From contig KV918867.1 in NCBI GenBank assembly GCA_002049455.2, positions 1 through 64,000 on the forward strand: a stretch of 64,000 nucleotides of DNA, given 5' to 3'. The stretch's first letter is position 1. The number at the start of each line of letters is the position of its first letter. Source of the DNA: Porphyra umbilicalis (Eukaryota > Rhodophyta > Bangiophyceae > Bangiales > Bangiaceae). Below, one piece after another: positions 34,380 to 45,134 of the stretch. The notes under the pieces are model-generated. The model did no database searches and was not told where the DNA came from. It was given only the letters and a program-made list of their open reading frames with translations. The position numbers and the translations under genes are program-made.

Positions 34380-34740
34380 CCCCACGTCGCCGCCGCCCCC
34401 GCCGATCGTTGCCGCCACCCCCGCCCCCGCCACCGACCGCCGCTGCCACCCACCCTACCGTCCCCGTCGTGGCCGTCCGCCCCCCCCGGCCCCGGCGATC
34501 GCCGCCGCCCACCGCACCGGCCGCTTTCGCCGCCGCCCCCGCCGACCGTTGCCGCCACCCGCGCCCACGCCTTCGACCGCCACTGCCATCCGCGCCCCCG
34601 TCCCGTCGTCGCCGTCCGCCCCCCCCGCCTCCGCCGATCGCCGCCGCCGCCCGCACTGGTCACATTCGCCAGCGCCCCCGACGACCGTCGCCGCCACCCG
34701 CGCCCCCGTCCCCGTCGTCGCCGTGAGTCTCCCTGCCGCC
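34380..34740. repeat. C-rich tandem array of H-B
   Basis: Degenerate copies of the same CGCCGCCCCCGCCGAC(C/G)GTTGCCGCC-like unit as in H-A, in fewer copies (about 4-5). Its position at the same distance from the left terminus shows that the array is part of the family architecture. Confidence 0.7.
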
Positions 34741-35084
34741 ACCGACCGCCGCCGCCGCCAGCGCCCGCCGGAACCACCGTCCTCGCGGCCGACAGCGGCC
34801 CTCGCCGCCCGCCGTCGCCGCACGGACCCCCGTCCCCACCATCACCGTGCGGCCCACACGCCGTCGCCGGCGCCGCCGTCGCCAGCCCCGCCGCCGCCCA
34901 CGCCGACCTGCGACCCCGCCTTCCGCCGCCCACGCCGTCGTCGCCCCCGCCTCCGGCCCCGTCCAACGCAACGAGCGCAGCGACCCCCACCCCCGGCCGG
35001 GCCAACCACCGCCAACGACGTCGGTCGCCACCGCCAACCACTGACCGAGGTCGCCACGGACCCCCCCCGCCGCCACAGCCGCCG

Positions 35085-36787
35085 CTATGCCACTACGGCC
35101 TCCGCTGTCGCCGCTGCCGCCGCAGCCGCCGCCATCCCCCCCAGCCGCCGCCGCCGACCACCTCCGCCGCAGTCGCCACCCCCGCCGCCGCTGTTGCCGC
35201 CGCCGCTCCCCCCCTTCGCCTCATCCGGCGACCTCCGGCGCCGCCGACGGCGACCCCGTTGCCGTCGCTCCTCCCCCGAGCCGCCGTCACTGTTAAACGC
35301 CGACAGCATCGCTGCCGCCGTCGCCGCCGCCGACCGCGTTGCCGCCGCCCGCCACCCCCGCCACCCGCGCCAACCGCCGACCGCGTCCCAGCCGCTCCGC
35401 ACCCCCATGACATCCTGCGAGCGCCGCTGCCGCCGCCGCGCCCCCCGAACCCGCTGTCGACGCTGCCGTGGCCGCCCCGTGCCGCAAGGCGGTGGCGAGG
35501 TAGGGCGGCTGGGCGGCGGCGCGGCGAGGCGCGACGCCGCCGCCGCCACGTCGGCGGCGGCGGCGCCGCCCCCGCCTCCGCCGCCGCCACCGCCGGGCGG
35601 CGGCGGGGGGAACATCAAGCCGACCAACACGCCGGCCGTCGCCGCAAACGAGTCGACGCCGACCGTTGCCGTGGGGCCGTCGCTGCGGCAGGCGGTGGCC
35701 GCCGCGGCGAGGGGCATGGCGGGCTCATTGGCGGCGGCCGCGGTGGCCGCGTCGCCACCGTCCCCCGGTCGGACGGCCACCTCCCACGCGTACGGGGCTG
35801 CCCGCCCCCCCACCACGGCGAGGTGCGCGGTGACAAGGTGCGGAACGCGGGCGCCCGCAGCCCCCCCCCCCCCCGCCCCCCCCCGAGCTGTGCGCGCCAC
35901 ACCACGCTGGGGAGGTTCGCCGCCGCCCGCCCGCCACGGCCGAGGCCGACGGCGCCCGCGTGGCGCAGCGCCGCCGCCACCATGGCGGCGCCGCCGCCCA
36001 GAGCGCCGACGCCGCGAACCGCCACAAGGACGCCCAGGAAAGCTAAGGCGCCCACGAAGCCGCGGTCCGGGGCGGCGACCAGGGCAGCGGTCAGCGGCGC
36101 CACCCAGTCGCCCCCGTCTCCGCCGTCGCCGCCGACGCCGCCGCCGGCACGACCGCCACCGCCGTCGGCCTCGCCGCCGCCGCCATTGCCACCACCACCA
36201 CCGGCCGCCGCGCCCGCCGCCGCCGCATCCGCGTCGAGCAGCGCGGCGATGAGGGCGGAGGTCAGCCGTTCCGTCGCCGCCACCGACGCGTCATCGGCGC
36301 CCGAGCCCGCCGCCGCCAGCGCGCGGCGCACGACGAGCCGCCGCACCCTTGCCGCCGTCAATGGGGACAGTGGCGCGCCGGGGCGCCGCACCGCCGCCAG
36401 CACCGCCTCGGCGGCGACCAGCCGCGCGTGGCCGTCGGGGAGGGGGAGGTCCACCGCCGTGCGTGGGGGGGGCGGGGGAGGGGGAGGGGCTGCCGCAGAC
36501 GCCGCCGCGTCCGCCCTACTGGCGGCGGTGGCGGAAGCGGCGATGGCGCCGCCACAGCCCCCACCGTCGTCTGTTGCCCGCGGCCCCAAAGCTTCCGCCG
36601 CCGTCCTCCGCAGGCCCATCACCCCCGCCGCCGTCCCTCGTACCCCCGTTATCTGCAAAGGGCGCCCGTGCTGCGTCCACCGCTGCCGTCGCCCGGCGCA
36701 CCCACTATCCCCACCGACCTGTCCCACCAAACCCGCCGCCAGCGCCGCCTTCCGCGGCCGCCCCCGCCCTCCCCACGGCTGCTCCAT
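35085..36787 (-). pseudogene. coding-like segment of unknown origin carried by H-B
   Basis: Two overlapping minus-strand frames (36787 to 35615, then 35900 to 35085) read like one Ala/Gly-rich protein. They appear to switch at a C homopolymer at about 35862-35884, so an indel, real or a sequencing error, probably separates them. The first part has helical blocks such as DGHARLVAAEAVLAAVRR, ARVRRLVVRRALAAA and GFVGALAFLGVLVAVRGVGAL; the second has VPHLVTAHLAVVGGRAAP and DSFAATAGVLVGLMFPP. These are not typical of the flanking low-complexity arrays. It is unrelated to the transposase or SANT gene. I do not recognise the family. A captured host gene fragment is the likely explanation. Confidence 0.45.
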
Positions 36788-37990
36788 CCAGTTTCCGACT
36801 CTGAAGTGGCTGCCGCTGTAGCATCTTGCGAGTCATTGTAAGGTGGCAGCCCAACCGCAATTATGGTATTTTGAAAATCCCGTCACACAGCTCGAGCTTG
36901 TGCGGTTGAGTTGCCCGCTGTAGCACAATTTCTGAAACAAACAATAATAGTTGCGCCAGAACAGCTGTCTTGGCCAATGATATGGCCGGGAACCGGCAGA
37001 GGACCACTCAAACAATGTTCTGCTCTGGTTATTTTGCTATCAAGGTCTGCAAATTTTCATGCAACAGCAATACCCAACACAGCAAGTGCGCTAGAGCGAG
37101 AGTTGTAGCACGAAGTAGACAAGGCCGGCGGCGACCGAGAAGCGCGTGCTGGTGGCCGCCGTGAGCTGAAGTGGTAATGTCGCCAAGAGTCACCACGCCA
37201 GCGTGCCTCTGGTCGCGTTCGCTAGAGGTTGCCACAGCCCGGTGCTGTCCACCGTGCGCAGGGGTCCTCCGCTCCCTGTCTGGAGCTCTGGGCGGTGCCC
37301 CGGCCTCCGCGTCAGTTCTCCGTTGCTTCTGAGAGGGTGAGAAACCTGAGGGGAGGGTCGCGCAGGCCGGGTCGGCGGGCGGCGCAGGCAGGCTAGGGGG
37401 GAGGGTGCGCGCATCGCTGGCTGGTGAGCGCGCATTGCTGCTGCAGCTTGTTGGGGGTACTCGGGTGGACGTGGGGGCATGGTTAAAAGGGTTCGGGGTG
37501 GGTCGGGGGTGGGGGCGGGGTGTGGGGTAGTGGCGTTCTTGAAAGTGCGGCCGAGGTTGGGCTGGTCGTGGGACTGTGAATGCCTGCTTTAACGTTCATG
37601 CCTTGAGGAGCCAGAGCACGGTTCTGCAGTCAGCCTGCCTTCTAAGCTGTCAACGTTTCCACGCTCACAACTGCCTTCAGTGCTCTCAGTGGCATGGGCC
37701 TGCCCCTCAAGTGTACAAACACGCACTCAGAATTGCGTAGATGTCGGTCACTGCCCTCTATTGACCCGTTCTGGCACAGCCTTGGGCTTTTTGGGGACAG
37801 CACGGCCCTGAGTCTGGGCGTTCCAGCTCCTTTGAAGCCGCCCTTGTCAGCGTAAGGTGGGATGCATACAGTAGAGAGGGTCGCGTAAATGGATCTTGGG
37901 CCACTCGTTTGCACAACCGGCAGCCCGCGATGGCTGCACGTGACCGTTCGACCGGCATGACTCAGCCTCGAAGTCCTTGCACAACCTGAG
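36788..37990. other. H-B interior, no gene seen
   Basis: Mixed-composition sequence between the coding-like segment and the conserved right end. Nothing coding or repetitive is evident. Confidence 0.4.
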
Positions 37991-37999
37991 GGGGTGCAA

Positions 38000-38389
38000 C
38001 CGCAACACACGTCACGCACTCGTGCGGATTCGATCCATATTGGTACCGAAAGGCATACACGTGTCTCGCTAGATTGCCTTGATTTGGGCGGTTCGGGCTC
38101 CGTTCACACGCTTTCCGTGACATGTTCGGCACGTATTCGACGGACGCCTCTTCATTTCGATACTGGCGACGACGCTGATACTTGTCCTCCGTTGGCAACC
38201 ACGCAGTGCGGCCAACAACGTCGAGGCCAACGGCGCTCAGATCTTCGAAAGGTAGCCCACTCTGTTTCACCCATTACATTGCCCGTTGGCAACGCGTTGG
38301 CCCGTTGGCAACTGACCACTCGCAGGGCCACACGTAGCGGATTCATTTCACCGTTTCAGACCGTTGGCCCGACATTGCTGGGAATGCTC
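38000..38389. repeat. right subterminal region of H-B, homologous to the right end of H-A
   Basis: From CGTCACGCACTCG onward it matches 42306-43087 of H-A, apart from the 399-bp MITE inserted in H-A at 42478. Several CGTTGGC/GCCAACG motifs lie between 38190 and 38370. The uninterrupted GCTGATAC at 38174-38181 is the empty site for that MITE. Confidence 0.88.
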
Positions 38390-38961
38390 TAATGAGGGCT
38401 CGTATCTGCCTGTGGGTGTGTGTGCATGTGTGTGTGTGTTTGTTTGTCAATGAATTGTTCTTTCGTCAAAGCCGCATGGCATGTTCTGTGTACCAATCGA
38501 AGTCCCCATGTCGGAGTCACGACTAGCGGCTCATGCGAATGCTGGCGGCCTGCGCCCTCGCATAGCGTATGACAGGCAAGGTGTTTTGCACCTGCAATGC
38601 GCAACTGATGCGCTTTCCATCTCATAGGGCGTTGCCAAGACAGACTTTACCCGTGCTTGACTCACGTGCGGAACGCGCCCGGCCATGATGAACAGCAGTG
38701 CGTCGCAACTGATGGCGCATACTGCAAGAAAACACACAACAAAGCTAACATAAGGAGCACCGCTTGCGACGCGCTAGCTCCAACACAGGCATGCGACTGC
38801 ACCCGACCACACCAAACAAGGACAATGTGGGTGACCTGCAATGTCTCCCATCCGTCACACATGCACGTCCGCCGCACTAGAGTCACTGGCACACAGCAAC
38901 GTCCTGCGGCATGCGTCTCACAATCACTCCAGCGGTCAAACCCTCCGCACCCCAAAGGTCC

Positions 38962-39985
38962 TCACTCGTCCTCTTCATCATCGGTGACCTCCGTGTTCAC
39001 AGCACCGCCGGTTCGCGCAGACACAGCGCCCGTCGTCCGGACCGTACGTCCCGCGCCGCGACTGCGCATGTCGCCACGCGCGGTAGGCGCCGTGACGCTG
39101 CTCCCGCCTCCCACGTCCGGCCCAGTGAGGTCAATGGCTGCCTGGTTCTTGTCGATGCGCGCCTGCCCCACCTTGGACTTGGCCGCCATCGCGTGGCGGC
39201 CGCGCGCCAGGCGCACGCGCTCTGCAGAGCCTCTCTTGTCCAGCCCCGACGCCTCGGCCACATTGGTGGTCGCGTCGCTGTCGTCGCTTGATGCGACGAC
39301 CGGCTCCTTGCCGCCCCCCGCGGCCATCGCGGCCGACGCGGCCGCAGCTGCGCTCGCGCCCGCTGCAGTGGCCGACTTGGTCGATGGCGACGCGCCCCGC
39401 ACCGCGACCGCACCGCTGGCCACGGCCGCCGGCGCCGTGGCATTGATGGCCGCCATGCCGATGTTGAACATGTCCTTCCGCATGGCCTCAAAGAACGTCT
39501 TGGCCTCGTCCGTGCCCTTGTTCTCGGCCAAGTTGAAGAACGCGGCCGCCGCGCGCTTGGACTCGAGCTGCGTCCGCTTGGCAGCCTCCGAAACCATCGC
39601 CTCCATCGTCTTTCTCGAGCGAACGAGCTCCACACCGAGGACGCCCGCGCTCTCTTGCATGTCCTCTTTGTTGTTGCGCATGCGCTTGGCCGCCTTGACG
39701 CCCATGTCCGGTCGCGGCTGGAGAGCGGGACGCTTCCCGCGTGAGGGCTTGTCGCCGCCGCCGTTGCCATCATCGCCGCCGTCAACGTCCAGCTGACCAC
39801 CAATGCCGTGAAAGCGGTCGGCGACGGCGTTGGCGTCGGCCGCCGCCCCGCTGAACTTGTCCATCTCTCTCAGCACGCGCCACATCGGTATGCACGCGCA
39901 CGTCACCACGTGACCGGTCCGCTCCGCCCGCGCCTTTCCCTGCCGCTCGCGCTCGTCGTCCGAGCACGCGTCCTGCCGCACGGCT
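38962..39985 (-). pseudogene. in-frame continuation of the H-A SANT-like gene after a TAA
   Basis: Directly after the TAA at 39988-39990 the same frame stays open for about 340 codons and ends in an acidic TDDEEDE tail. It contains a Lys/Arg-rich part, a helical segment (RSRKTMEAMVSEAAKR) and Ala-rich stretches, resembling the C-terminal half of plant-type Myb/SANT transposon proteins. Either the TAA is a nonsense mutation, or a short intron removes it, or this is a separate second protein. No splice pair that keeps the frame was found. The first ATG in this part encodes MWRVLREMDKF. Confidence 0.5.
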
Positions 39986-39987
39986 TG

Positions 39988-41385
39988 TTACGCCGACACG
40001 CCAGAGAAGAGGCCCGCGGCGGCGCGCACGAGGTCCTCCTCAGTCAGCCCCCCCGTCAGCTGCTTCTTGTCGGACACCACCTTGAAGAAATGTGCGAAGC
40101 GCTGCACGTCGGGCGCAATCTTGCGCTCAAACTGCGTCTGCATGGAGCCCGCCGTGAGCTCGCTCCATCGGCCCTTCAGGTCACTGGGCTTCAGGCTCTT
40201 GGGGATGCGCTGCACAAAGTCCTCCTTAATGGTGTCCCAGAGACCGTCCTTCGACCAGTCCGCGCCCATGTCCGACCGCTGCGCCACCAACTTGAACGCC
40301 TCACAGAGAGCCACCTGCTCGTCGACCGTCCACACCTTTCCCTTGCCGTTGCCTGGGCCCTTCTTCTTGGCGCCTGCGCCACCCCCGCGGCGAGGACCGC
40401 CGCTCGCGCGGCGCCCTTGGTGCTGCGGCGTCGGCGCACCGCCGGTGCTGGATGATGCGACGCTCCCGCCCGAAGACTGGTTCCACTCGCTCTCGTCACC
40501 GCCGCCAGCCCCACCAAGGTTCGACATTGTTGGTCGCGGCATCGCTCCCCGTCGGGTGCCGGCTGCTCGCTTCTCACGAGCACGGGTACGTCCCGACTTG
40601 TCCGACTCTGTGTCGCTTGGTGGACCGCGGCCGACCGGTGCGCTCTTGCCGGGCGCCCCGCCAGCACCGGCGCCAGCCTCTGACCCACTTGCGCTTCCGC
40701 GGGCAACCGGCGTGGCGGCCACCAATGTCGGCGCCACGGGGCCCGCTCCACCGGCGGAGCGCTCGTCCGAGGTAGCACGAAGGGCGCCAGAAGCAGCGGC
40801 TCCTCGAGGCTTGTACGGCACACAGCGGTCAGACAAGATGGGAGGGTTGGGCGGAGGAGTCTTGCCAGAAGCGAGCGCGTCTTTCACAAGACACGCGTGC
40901 AAGCGCCGGACGAACTCCTCGACACCGAGGTTGCTGGCGCGCCGCAGGCCCGCCAGGTGCGGGCGCCGATCAGTCCGCGCCTGCTTCGAAGGGGTTGGAG
41001 CCGCCTCGTCGACCCCAATAACGTCGCCGCCACCCAGAGCGGCGCCAGACTTGGCCGGCGCTACCGCGTCCACACCGGTGGTCGCTGCCGACGCAGGCAG
41101 CGACGCGCAACCGCCGGCAGCCGTGGTCGTCCCGCCCGTCCGGGACGTCGCCGCTGCAGTGTCGGCGCCTGCTGTCGCGGACGGCAGCCGCAGTGCCGCT
41201 CGCACCTCGGGAGGCGCCGCCCCGCCCGTGCCACGGGCCGTAGCAGGCTCGAGCCCAGGGGGGGGAGAAGACTCGTCCAACGGGTTGCGCACCCGCTGGT
41301 AGCGAAAGCCAGGAGGTAGAGGGGGGAGTGGGGGAAACGGCGGGGCGTCGCCATCGGCCGACTTTGAAGGGGGGGAGTCGGGCAT
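39988..41385 (-). CDS. SANT/Myb-like DNA-binding protein of H-A
   Basis: 465 residues from the ATG at 41385 (MPDSPPSKSADGD). The N-terminal two-thirds is Pro/Ala/Ser/Gly-rich and probably disordered, with a PPLPPLPPGFRYQR segment. At about residues 350-460 lies a Myb/SANT-like trihelix: KVWTVDEQVALCEAFKL, then DWSKDGLWDTIKEDF and DLKGRWSELTAGSMQ. In PIF/Harbinger elements such a protein binds subterminal sequence and brings the transposase to the ends and the nucleus. The repeated CGTTGGC motifs of this element are the obvious candidate target. The gene is convergent with the transposase gene and was separated from it by insertion of H-B. It stops at a TAA with an open frame beyond. Confidence 0.8.
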   Translation of the reverse strand: MPDSPPSKSADGDAPPFPPLPPLPPGFRYQRVRNPLDESSPPPGLEPATARGTGGAAPPEVRAALRLPSATAGADTAAATSRTGGTTTAAGGCASLPASAATTGVDAVAPAKSGAALGGGDVIGVDEAAPTPSKQARTDRRPHLAGLRRASNLGVEEFVRRLHACLVKDALASGKTPPPNPPILSDRCVPYKPRGAAASGALRATSDERSAGGAGPVAPTLVAATPVARGSASGSEAGAGAGGAPGKSAPVGRGPPSDTESDKSGRTRAREKRAAGTRRGAMPRPTMSNLGGAGGGDESEWNQSSGGSVASSSTGGAPTPQHQGRRASGGPRRGGGAGAKKKGPGNGKGKVWTVDEQVALCEAFKLVAQRSDMGADWSKDGLWDTIKEDFVQRIPKSLKPSDLKGRWSELTAGSMQTQFERKIAPDVQRFAHFFKVVSDKKQLTGGLTEEDLVRAAAGLFSGVSA

Positions 41386-42300
41386 GGCGGCTTGCTGTGT
41401 CGCGAGACGTACGGCACAGCGACAGCAGTGGACACACCGTCCGTCGACGACGAAAAAGGGCGGATGCACCGCCGTTGTGGAACGGGCCGCAGAGAGCGGG
41501 CACGTTCAACGTACACCTTCACCCGTGCGGTCCCCGCAAGCATACAGCCGAAAGCACAGGACCGAAGTCGACTGACATTGTTGGTTGCCCCCATGCTACC
41601 TGCCAACGACGACTGCGGCACCGCCCCCAATGGCCCTCCCAGGCGCACTCAGAACGGTGCGACCGGGCCACAAAAGTGTGCCGGACCCCACAAACGGCGT
41701 TCGTGGACTGCCTGATCGGATGTCCCGAGAGGCTCACACGGCCGTCCGTTGACAGGCCCGATGCCCCACGAGACCCGTGACCCAGAGGGAGGCTGACGGT
41801 CGGTTTCCTCGACAGGCGTGCACCGTACCTCTCGATCTCGGCGCCGGACACCTGGGGGCCCGCCGTCAGCCATCACGCACTCGCGAGTGAGTGGACGGTC
41901 GCACTGAGATATTGTTCACGAGGCTGTCAAGGACACCGCCCCGAGAGCCCTGGCACTGGTCCCCACGTCCCGGGGGACACACCACGGACGCTCAGGTGGA
42001 CACACACGAGTGCCAATGAGACCGCCAGCGCGATCCATTTCTCAATTCTGGCCAGTCCTCGGCCCTCTGGAGGCACCCAAGGCGTCACAGGAGGAGTGAC
42101 TGCGCGGTGCAATCGGTCTGACTCAGCAGATGGGGGCAGGCACGCAGCAGAGGTGCACAGGGGCGCAGCCCTTGTGCCACGCGCATGGCTCTCGAGCCAC
42201 CCGTTTGCGCGGTTTGTCAGGCCACTGTGGCCGCTGGCGACGGTTCGACCGCCATGATTCAGGCTCCAACACCTTCCACAGCATGGGGCGGTGCGACCGC
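41386..42300. other. H-A sequence upstream of the SANT gene
   Basis: This should include the promoter of the minus-strand SANT-like gene. No clear TATA box or further gene was recognised. Parts of 41930-42300 are diverged homologues of 37780-38000 in H-B. Confidence 0.45.
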
Positions 42301-42477
42301 AACACACGTCACGCACTCGAGCGGATTCGATCCAGATTGGAACCGAAAGGCCTCCACGTGTCTCGCTAGATTGCCTTGATTTGGGCGGTTTGGGCTCCGT
42401 TCACACGCTTTCCGTGACATGTTCGGCACGTATTCGACGGACGCCTCTTCATTTCGATACTGGCGACGACGCTGATA

Positions 42478-42876
42478 TTGCTGATCCCCGAATTTTGTCC
42501 TGGGGGACAGAGACAGAGACTGACTCTGAATAAGAGCACTCTATTGGTTGAAAACGACCGTAAGAAGGCATCGAAGCCAATAGAAAGCCCGCATTCTGTG
42601 CCAGGCTCTTGCATCGAGCAGAACTCACTGTTTGTTGCCGCTTGATCCGCTTTTCTTGGCACTGAGCAAGCTGCCCACCCGAGATATTGAGATTTTCTAC
42701 TGTCTCCTCGCCAGAACTGCAGAAAAGAAGAGGAGCTGATGTTGATTTCCAGGCTGCATGGGCACATGTAAGCAATCAGGAGCACCACGTCAGTCCCAGG
42801 GGCGCATCTGATTGGTGGAGAGAGTCGGTCCTCAAGTCAGTCTCTGTCCACCAGGACAAAATTCGGGGATCAGCAA
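42478..42876. mobile_element. 399-bp MITE with TA target duplication in the right end of H-A
   Basis: The inverted ends begin TTGCTGATCCCCGAATTTTG and extend about 45 bp with few mismatches, through GACAGAGACTGACT. TA flanks both sides (42476-42477 and 42877-42878). The homologous sequence in H-B at 38179 lacks the insert. It has no coding capacity. The TA target fits the Tc1/mariner/pogo superfamily. Confidence 0.92.
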
Positions 42877-43059
42877 TACGTGTCGTCCGTTGGCAACCAC
42901 GAAGTGCGGCCAACAACGTCGAGGCCAACCTCGCTCAGATCTTCGAAAGGTAGCCCACTCTGTTTCAACCATTACATTGCCCGTTGGCAACGCGTTGGCC
43001 CGTTGGCAACTGACCACTCGCAGGGCCACACGTAGCGGATTCATTTCACCGTTTCAGAC

Positions 43060-43087
43060 CGTTGGCCCGACATTGGTGGGAATGCTC
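43060..43087 (-). repeat. right terminal inverted repeat of H-A
   Basis: It reads GAGCATTCCCACCAATG on the minus strand and is followed by the TTA duplication at 43088-43090. Confidence 0.93.
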
Positions 43088-43158
43088 TTACTCACGCCTC
43101 CTAACCCGGCGCGTGTGGGCGTGTCACGCCCGATCACGCCCGATCACGCCCTAATCAC

Positions 43159-44013
43159 CAGGGTTGTAAGTTCATGTTGAATCTACAGATGCTTCGATGA
43201 ATCAGGTTGATTTCAAGAAACGAACTAAACCAAACGACAAACGACTTGGTTGTATTTATGATTAATTGCCCGGGCAGACAGGAGCTTTAGTTGACCACTT
43301 CAAATTGATCAGCCAGGTGGTTCGGCGCTGTGCGGCCGCTCTGACTGCCTCGTTGCCATACCCCCTGCAGGTCAGTCGCGCTGAGAGTCCTACTCCCAGA
43401 CCCTCCTTCATGTCAACTGTTGCCAGTCGGCTGTGTAGCACCCTTGGCGCTGAGTACGTAGATCGATCGATCTGCTGTCAACGTGTGCGTGAATCATAGC
43501 CTTTTTGGCTGGAGGATGGATGCGTCGTGGTTACACCCAGGATTGCGTGGAGTGCAGCAAGCTGCTTCTCGGACAAAGGGGCATCCACTCGCCCTCAACT
43601 CCCCGTCTACACGTATCGGTGTTTGGTCCTTTCTGTTTGGTCCCCCCGTCTCCGTTACTGCGCGGAGGCCCAGGCGGTTGTCAACGTCGTCGCCCCGGCG
43701 TCGGCTCGTACCAGTCGTTTGGATTGTGTCGCGGTGGTGGAGCAGGCAAGCAGGGCTCTGTCGCCGGGACTGCAGCAGGACTGCCATGCACACGCTACAT
43801 CGGCTTGGCGACTCAACCTCGATGGAGCTCGCGTCAGACAACCCGACTTCCCCAAGCACAATCTCAACTACATTAAACGTGGCACACTAAGTATTACGGT
43901 GAACAAGTACGCCCTTTGACATGTTGCGTTCAACCTGAACGCTCCAGCGTTCAAATGAATCAGGTTGAATTCCGTTCATGTTTGGCAAACCAAACCAAAC
44001 GCTGACAACCCTG
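43159..44013. mobile_element. non-autonomous hAT element, 855 bp
   Basis: The ends start CAGGGTTGT on each strand. A perfect 8-bp target duplication CTAATCAC lies at 43151-43158 and 44014-44021, the hallmark length for hAT. TGAATCAGGTTGA occurs near both ends (about 43197 and 43957). The interior has no hAT transposase. Confidence 0.9.
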
Positions 44014-44021
44014 CTAATCAC

Positions 44022-45134
44022 GCTCTTTTGGGGGCGTAAGCACGCAAAGGTAGCACCCATTGCCCTTGAATCTACTTGTTCCGTGATCATGTAGCACGCC
44101 TTTCGGACGGGCGGCTATCATTGCGACCAGCTGTGGGGCTGTGTAGAACAAAACAATCACGGACCGAAGACTGCCTTGGCATCCTTCAAGTACAACTCTA
44201 TGTCAACCAGGTTGGAGAGGAAGACGTGTGGCTTCGCCCTATGGGCGACAGGGGGCGGGAGTACGACGAAGGACGGCGGCCAGGCAGTCTCGGCACCACC
44301 GCCGCTGTAAAACCGTGCCAGCTGCAGAAGCAGAAGCTACCGTCGCAGCCGCAGCCACCGACGCAGAAAAGGTGGGAGGGGCACCAGTCTGGGAGGGGGT
44401 CAACCCCGTGGCGTTTGGGGCGGCGTGCGAGGGCCGGCGGGCTGATCGTCTCGAGCCGCAGGAGGGCGCCCCTGCCAAAGTCTCCAGTGCATTGGACTGC
44501 ACAATTTTAAGTTCGTCGTTGGCGTAATTATTTCATGAGATCTCGCCCCAGTTCACGACCTTTTTTGCTTGGGCGTGATGGGTGATCACGTTAAAAACGT
44601 GCATGCGATCACGAATCTGGCAGTTCTCAGTAAGGAATCGGGGACAAAACGCTGTGTACCGCCATATGCGCTGCATCCTCTTTTTCACTGGTGGCCGATT
44701 CGCCTTTTGATGGCGACGGGCTCCTTGCCCGGGGCTCCTTTTTCGATGGTGCTGTCACGACATCATTTGCGAGACACGTAGTGGGAGGGTTCCGGCATTG
44801 TTCCGTGGCAATCACGTAGCAATGTACAGGGTCCCCCGGTTTTCTTTTTTTATGTTTCCTGGCCGCAGAGCGGCGAATCAAAAAAAAAAAAAGAAAAGAA
44901 GAAAGACTAGAGGACCGGACTGCTGCAACCAAAACCGCGCACACCGACACACAATGAGGCACTCGCCCAGGCTCGACGACATCCCCTCAGCTCGACCACG
45001 AACGTTGTACACCACGTCAGCCGCTCGACGCAGGCACAACACCGACGCCAACAACGTAATTGAGGTGAGCCGCCTGCTCCGTCGTGGACTCCTCACCCGC
45101 CCACGACCTCACTCAACCCACCGCCACGTCCTCC
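44022..45134. other. 3' flank of the ATAD5-like gene
   Basis: No gene was recognised. It includes a run of 13 A at about 44880 and should contain the 3' UTR of the minus-strand gene that ends at 45135. Several GTGATCACG-like motifs occur near 44580-44590. Confidence 0.5.

Larger units (their letters stand above)
33548..38389. mobile_element. inner non-autonomous PIF/Harbinger element (H-B), 4842 bp
   Basis: Terminal inverted repeats at 33548-33575 and 38362-38389 match those of H-A. TAA duplications lie at 33545-33547 and 38390-38392. About 0.9 kb at the left end (to roughly 34430) is nearly identical to the left end of H-A, and the last 0.4 kb matches its right end. The middle has no transposase or SANT gene. 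It holds a shorter C-rich array and a minus-strand coding-like segment (35085-36787). H-B depends on transposase supplied elsewhere, for example by H-A. Its position inside H-A makes it the younger insertion. Confidence 0.93.
29049..43087 (+). mobile_element. outer PIF/Harbinger transposon (element H-A), about 9.2 kb without the nested insert
   Basis: The 28-bp terminal inverted repeats (GAGCATTCCCA then CAATGTCGGGCCAACG, one mismatch) lie at 29049-29076 and 43060-43087. TTA duplications at 29046-29048 and 43088-43090 fit the TWA target preference of PIF/Harbinger. Cargo is a DDE transposase (31676-33547, plus) and a convergent SANT/Myb-like gene (minus, 39988-41385), the standard two-gene plan of the superfamily. 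A second element of the same family (33548-38389) and a TA MITE (42478-42876) are inserted inside it. Both genes look intact or nearly so. Confidence 0.93.
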
